This document shows positions 5,937 to 8,074 of a DNA stretch of 8,074 bases, in pieces. The DNA comes from JBILCM01 sp044353165. GTDB taxonomy: Bacteria > Bacillota > Bacilli > Paenibacillales > YIM-B00363. The notes below the pieces were generated by a model, which was not told where the DNA came from, searched no databases, and worked only from the letters and a program-made list of their open reading frames with translations. The translations under genes were made by a program, and so were the position numbers. The number at the start of each line of letters is the position of its first letter. Position 1 is the stretch's first letter. The stretch spans positions 1-8,074 of the forward strand of contig JBILCM010000095.1 of the NCBI GenBank assembly GCA_044353165.1. The letters run 5' to 3'.

Positions 5937-5965
5937 TTTACAATGTTTGCATATGCCATTATGAT
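5937..5965 (+). promoter_or_regulatory. Sigma-A-type promoter for yabE
   Basis: TTTACA (5937-5942, 5 of 6), exactly 17 bases, then TATGAT (5960-5965, 5 of 6). Transcription would begin near 5972, giving a leader of about 120 bases before the yabE start. It is the best promoter match in the window. Confidence 0.65.
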
Positions 5966-5976
5966 ACTAATCATAA
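5959..5976. promoter_or_regulatory. Operator-like palindrome over the yabE -10 and start point
   Basis: TTATGAT-ACTA-ATCATAA, two perfect 7-base arms with a 4-base centre, covering the -10 hexamer and the expected transcription start. The position would suit a repressor. The 7-4-7 spacing does not fit the 7-1-7 boxes of Fur, PerR or Zur, and no regulator is assigned. Confidence 0.4.
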
Positions 5977-5997
5977 ACTGAAAAATTTGGTTTTTAG

Positions 5998-6033
5998 GTT
6001 TATAAATTTAATACCATTTGGTAGTCACGTCAA
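5998..6033 (-). promoter_or_regulatory. Possible minus-strand promoter in the yabE leader
   Basis: On the minus strand TTGACG (6033-6028, 5 of 6), 17 bases, then TAAATT (6010-6005, 4 of 6), with a start near 5998. It points away from yabE toward the T8-followed hairpin at 5863-5832. In an AT-rich region such matches can arise by chance. Confidence 0.3.
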
Positions 6034-6094
6034 CCAGAACATCTCAGAAGCAACTCACGTACAAGGCGAGACTATGTAAGGAGGACTGAAGGTA

Positions 6095-7246
6095 ATGGGG
6101 GTAGTTCCGACTCCGGAAACCCATGAAGAAAGTCTGTCCGACATGTCTTACGCATGGCGATGGGCCCGTGCAAATAAGAAAATGCTATTGTCGGTATTCA
6201 CCGCTTTCGCAGCGAGCATGCTGTTGTTTACGTTACTCGTATATGGCACCCATGCGAAGCGGGTATGGATTGAAGCAGATGGAAGCAAGGTAGAAATTAT
6301 CACAACGAAAGACACCGTTAACGGCGTGTTACAGGAACAGGGTATACTCATAGGCGAGCATGATGTCGTATCGCTTCCAGTCACAGCAGAAGTAAAACAG
6401 GGTACGACCATTGCGATTGAGCGTGCATTTCCGGTTCGAATCACCGCCGATGGGAAAACGTTGGAAATTTATACCACTGCAGGTGATGTGACGGACGCGT
6501 TGCACAAAGCAGGAATCAAATTAGGTCAATTGGACAAAATACAACCCGCTCCTGAAGTCCAACTGCTCGCTGCGACCGAAATTCAAATCGTTCGGGTCAA
6601 TCGGGTTGTAGAGAAGCAAGAGCATCCTCTGCCTTATGAAACGGTGAAGCGTGAAGATGGTTCCATCTTAAAGGGTAGAGAGCAAGTGGTACAACAAGGC
6701 AAGAAAGGGTTGCTCATCAAGGAAATCGAGAAAATTTTTGAGGATGGCACACTTGTTTCCGAACAGATCGTGGCTCGTCAAGTGAAGACAGACAGCAGAG
6801 ATCATATCATTGCAATTGGAACGAAATCACCGCCCAAGAAGACGTTGAACAGTGTTGCTGTATTGAATGCCAAGACGCAGGAGATTACGTTGCAGGGTAT
6901 GACGTTCGATGTTAAAGGCATCTTAAACAATGTCAAGCTCACAGCGTATACTGCCGGCTTAGAATCAACGGGTAAAAGCAAGAATCATCCCAGATATGGG
7001 TATACCGCTACTGGAACGAAAGTGTCCGAAGGTCGCACGATTTCCGTTGACCCTGATGTCATCCCGCTGGGATGGTGGGTTTACATCGATGGCATTGGAT
7101 TTCGACGTGCCGAAGACACAGGCGGTGCTGTGAACGGCAACAAAATCGATGTTTATTTTGAAAGTCTTTCGCACGCATTGAAGTTCGGTGTAAAGCGCGG
7201 ATATACGGTATATATTATTGGTCCGCACAAACCCATCATTCAATAA
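6095..7246 (+). CDS. yabE: YabE-like cell-wall protein: DUF348, G5 and 3D domains (Rpf/Sps-type)
   Basis: 383 residues. A short cytoplasmic N-terminus with basic residues (R22-K29) is followed by one hydrophobic segment (about 31-50), acting as signal anchor or uncleaved signal. Two DUF348 repeats follow (about 57-96 and 112-152, each with a D/E-G-x-x-x-x-I-x-T-T start), then a G5 domain (about 163-243) that binds wall polymer, and a C-terminal 3D domain (about 281-376). The 3D domain carries its three aspartates: D319 (S-V-D-P), D341 (A-E-D-T-G-G-A) and D352 (N-K-I-D-V-Y-F). This double-psi barrel resembles lytic transglycosylases, so muralytic activity in the envelope is expected but inferred. 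B. subtilis YabE is somewhat longer. The start at 6095 has AAGGAGG (6078-6084) 10 bases before it. Own promoter; in B. subtilis yabE is also controlled by an antisense RNA. Confidence 0.93.
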   Translation: MGVVPTPETHEESLSDMSYAWRWARANKKMLLSVFTAFAASMLLFTLLVYGTHAKRVWIEADGSKVEIITTKDTVNGVLQEQGILIGEHDVVSLPVTAEVKQGTTIAIERAFPVRITADGKTLEIYTTAGDVTDALHKAGIKLGQLDKIQPAPEVQLLAATEIQIVRVNRVVEKQEHPLPYETVKREDGSILKGREQVVQQGKKGLLIKEIEKIFEDGTLVSEQIVARQVKTDSRDHIIAIGTKSPPKKTLNSVAVLNAKTQEITLQGMTFDVKGILNNVKLTAYTAGLESTGKSKNHPRYGYTATGTKVSEGRTISVDPDVIPLGWWVYIDGIGFRRAEDTGGAVNGNKIDVYFESLSHALKFGVKRGYTVYIIGPHKPIIQ

Positions 7247-7253
7247 TTTTATG

Positions 7254-7304
7254 CCTGTTCCAAGAAGGCCGCGTCAGCGGCCTTCTTGCATTGCCCAAAA
7301 CAGG
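7254..7304 (+). terminator. Strong hairpin after yabE, probable terminator without a U-tract
   Basis: A perfect 12-bp stem CAAGAAGGCCGC (7261-7272) / GCGGCCTTCTTG (7277-7288) with a GTCA loop begins 14 bases after the yabA-independent yabE stop. No T-run follows (CATTGCCC). An outer pair CCTGTT (7254-7259) / AACAGG (7299-7304) could extend it. It may act as a terminator or as an mRNA 3'-end stabiliser. Confidence 0.55.
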
Positions 7305-7305
7305 T

Positions 7306-7311
7306 TACAAT
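7306..7311 (+). promoter_or_regulatory. Possible -10 box for rnmV
   Basis: TACAAT matches the -10 consensus at 5 of 6 and lies 36 bases before the rnmV start, but no acceptable -35 is found at 16-18 bases and there is no TG extension. Confidence 0.2.
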
Positions 7312-7334
7312 AGGAAGGACATCCCGTCCAGGGA

Positions 7335-7340
7335 GGGGAG
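7335..7340 (+). promoter_or_regulatory. rnmV ribosome binding site
   Basis: GGGGAG with 6-base spacing to TTG 7347; a second GGAGG overlaps at 7332-7336. This strong site supports the TTG start. Confidence 0.6.
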
Positions 7341-7346
7341 CGCTCG

Positions 7347-7901
7347 TTGATTCGCGAAATTATTGTTGTCGAAGGAAAGCATGACACGACTGCGATACGC
7401 AGAGCCGTGCAAGCGGATACGATTGAAACCGGCGGTTCTGCCATCCACAACGATGTGCTTGCGCAAATTGCGAAGGCACAACAACTCAGAGGTGTCATTA
7501 TTTTGACGGATCCTGATCATGCAGGTGAACGCATTCGCAGAATCGTTGCCGACCGTGTTCCTGGTTGTAAGCATGCGTTTGTGGCACAGCTAGATGCGAC
7601 GCACTCGGGCGACATAGGTATCGAGAATGCAAGCCCTGAATCGATACGCAATGCACTTGCGCAAGTAAGGACAGAAGCACAATCCCCGGGGACCGATCTT
7701 ACAGTGGCAGACTTAACCTTGGCAGGGTTGGCTGGGGTTTGCGATGCGGCACAGAAGCGGTTCATCGTTGGGAGAAGATTGCGGATCGGTTATGCGAATG
7801 CGAAGACGTTCTTGAAACGATGTGCTATGTTCGGTATTCGCCGTAGTGATCTTGATGATGTGCTTGCTGCTTGTGGCTGGGCGAGACATTTTGACACATA
7901 A
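7347..7901 (+). CDS. rnmV: Ribonuclease M5 (5S rRNA maturation)
   Basis: 184 residues (B. subtilis 186). RNase M5 cleaves both sides of 5S rRNA precursor helices with ribosomal protein L18 as cofactor, giving mature 5S rRNA in one step. The N-terminal Toprim domain shows the catalytic E9 in I-I-V-V-E-G-K-H-D and the D55-x-D57 pair in I-I-L-T-D-P-D-H-A-G-E, followed by the family's D-I-G-I-E-N-A block (89-95). The C-terminal half includes L-x-L-A-G-L-A-G and a helical region typical of M5 (DUF4093). The TTG start is fixed by the conserved N-terminus I-R-E-I-I-V-V-E-G and by the GGGGAG site. It precedes ksgA by 26 bases as in B. subtilis, forming an rRNA-maturation pair. Confidence 0.95.
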   Translation: MIREIIVVEGKHDTTAIRRAVQADTIETGGSAIHNDVLAQIAKAQQLRGVIILTDPDHAGERIRRIVADRVPGCKHAFVAQLDATHSGDIGIENASPESIRNALAQVRTEAQSPGTDLTVADLTLAGLAGVCDAAQKRFIVGRRLRIGYANAKTFLKRCAMFGIRRSDLDDVLAACGWARHFDT

Positions 7902-7927
7902 TCGGAAGTTGTTTGGAGGCGGATCGA

Positions 7928-8074
7928 ATGACGAAAGGATTGGACTCCATTGCAAATCCTCGACGGACTGCAATGCTGCTTGAAAAATATGGATTTTCAT
8001 TCAAAAAAAGTCTGGGACAAAACTTCCTGATCGATTCAAACATTTTAACGAAAATTGTTGCTGCTGCGGAGTTG
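7928..8074 (+). CDS. ksgA: 16S rRNA dimethyladenosine transferase KsgA (RsmA), N-terminal fragment
   Basis: The first 49 residues only; the gene runs off the right edge. KsgA/RsmA dimethylates two adjacent adenines (A1518 and A1519, E. coli numbering) near the 3' end of 16S rRNA and acts as a late small-subunit assembly checkpoint. The fragment shows the start of the SAM-binding region, K-K-S-L-G-Q-N-F-L-I-D (27-36), which is diagnostic for the family, preceded by the Bacillota-type N-terminus with P-R-R-T. The ATG at 7928 has GGAGG (7915-7919) with 8-base spacing. Co-transcribed with rnmV. The catalytic motif N-L-P-Y lies beyond the window, so completeness cannot be judged. Confidence 0.93.
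   Translation, partial: MTKGLDSIANPRRTAMLLEKYGFSFKKSLGQNFLIDSNILTKIVAAAEL

Larger units (their letters stand above)
5823..6094. other. tatD-yabE intergenic region
   Basis: 272 AT-rich bases with no convincing gene. From left to right it holds a terminator-like hairpin (5832-5863), a wider 8-base inverted repeat AGATAAAT/ATTTATCT (5823-5830 and 5887-5894), a minus-strand AGAGGAGGTGG (5937-5927), the yabE promoter (5937-5965) with a palindrome over its -10, a minus-strand promoter-like pair (6033-6005), and the yabE SD. No known riboswitch was recognised; the ydaO (c-di-AMP) type, common before such wall genes, was considered and its conserved blocks were not found. Confidence 0.7.

Noticed and set aside
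5923..5938. Plus-strand CCACCTCCTCTT resembles the 16S rRNA 3' end
   Set aside because: It lies upstream of the yabE -35 and is not in the yabE transcript; no rRNA sequence surrounds it.
5903..5974. 23-codon minus-strand ORF from ATG 5974 to TAG 5905-5903, inside the candidate small RNA
   Set aside because: No SD upstream of either ATG, no family resemblance, and the orphan SD lies inside it rather than before it.
5972..6094. yabE leader as a riboswitch (ydaO c-di-AMP type)
   Set aside because: About 120 bases long, but none of the conserved ydaO sequence blocks and no stable multi-stem fold were recognisable by eye.
6296..6304. Minus-strand extended -10 (TGTGATAAT) inside yabE, a possible antisense promoter
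   Set aside because: No acceptable -35, and no ECF-type TGAAAC/CGTC pair was found nearby; too weak to call.

Overview
The window is a stretch of ordinary Bacillota (Bacillales-type) chromosome from the conserved oriC-proximal housekeeping region. The order holB (3' end) - ricT - yabA - trmN6 - rsmI - abrB(-) - HD-domain gene - tatD - yabE - rnmV - ksgA (5' end) follows the Bacillus subtilis series yaaS-yaaT-yabA-yabB-yazA-yabC-abrB-metS-yabD-yabE-rnmV-ksgA, with two differences: yazA is missing between trmN6 and rsmI, and a YwfO-like HD phosphohydrolase sits where B. subtilis has metS. Strong purine-rich Shine-Dalgarno sites, GTG and TTG starts, a transition-state AbrB and a G5/3D-domain wall protein all fit a spore-forming Gram-positive. 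An AbrB with a C-terminal four-cysteine ribbon suggests a lineage outside Bacillus proper, such as the Alicyclobacillus/Paenibacillus side; that placement is inference.

Layout: (1) 1-1527, replication and regulation block: the end of the clamp-loader delta' subunit, the RicT iron-sulfur/RNA-processing regulator and the replication-initiation inhibitor YabA, closed by a clean intrinsic terminator. (2) 1543-3232, two RNA methyltransferases: TrmN6 for tRNA and RsmI for 16S rRNA. (3) 3233-3765, abrB on the minus strand with its own terminator and a promoter region carrying an exact Spo0A-box core, facing the start of the HD gene. (4) 3766-5822, the HD phosphohydrolase and the TatD metallo-nuclease, closely spaced and probably co-transcribed. 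(5) 5823-6094, the longest gene-free stretch, AT-rich, with a good promoter for yabE, an operator-like palindrome over its -10 box, and a possible short minus-strand transcription unit. (6) 6095-8074, the yabE cell-wall protein, a strong hairpin, then rnmV and the start of ksgA, which mature 5S rRNA and dimethylate 16S rRNA.

The functional theme is replication control plus stable-RNA maturation and modification, with the stationary-phase regulator abrB embedded. No mobile element, CRISPR array, tRNA/rRNA gene or sign of horizontal transfer was seen. The coding genes are conventional; the less explained material lies in the intergenic regions, above all 5823-6094, and in the abrB/HD divergent region. 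All promoter, operator and terminator calls were made by eye.
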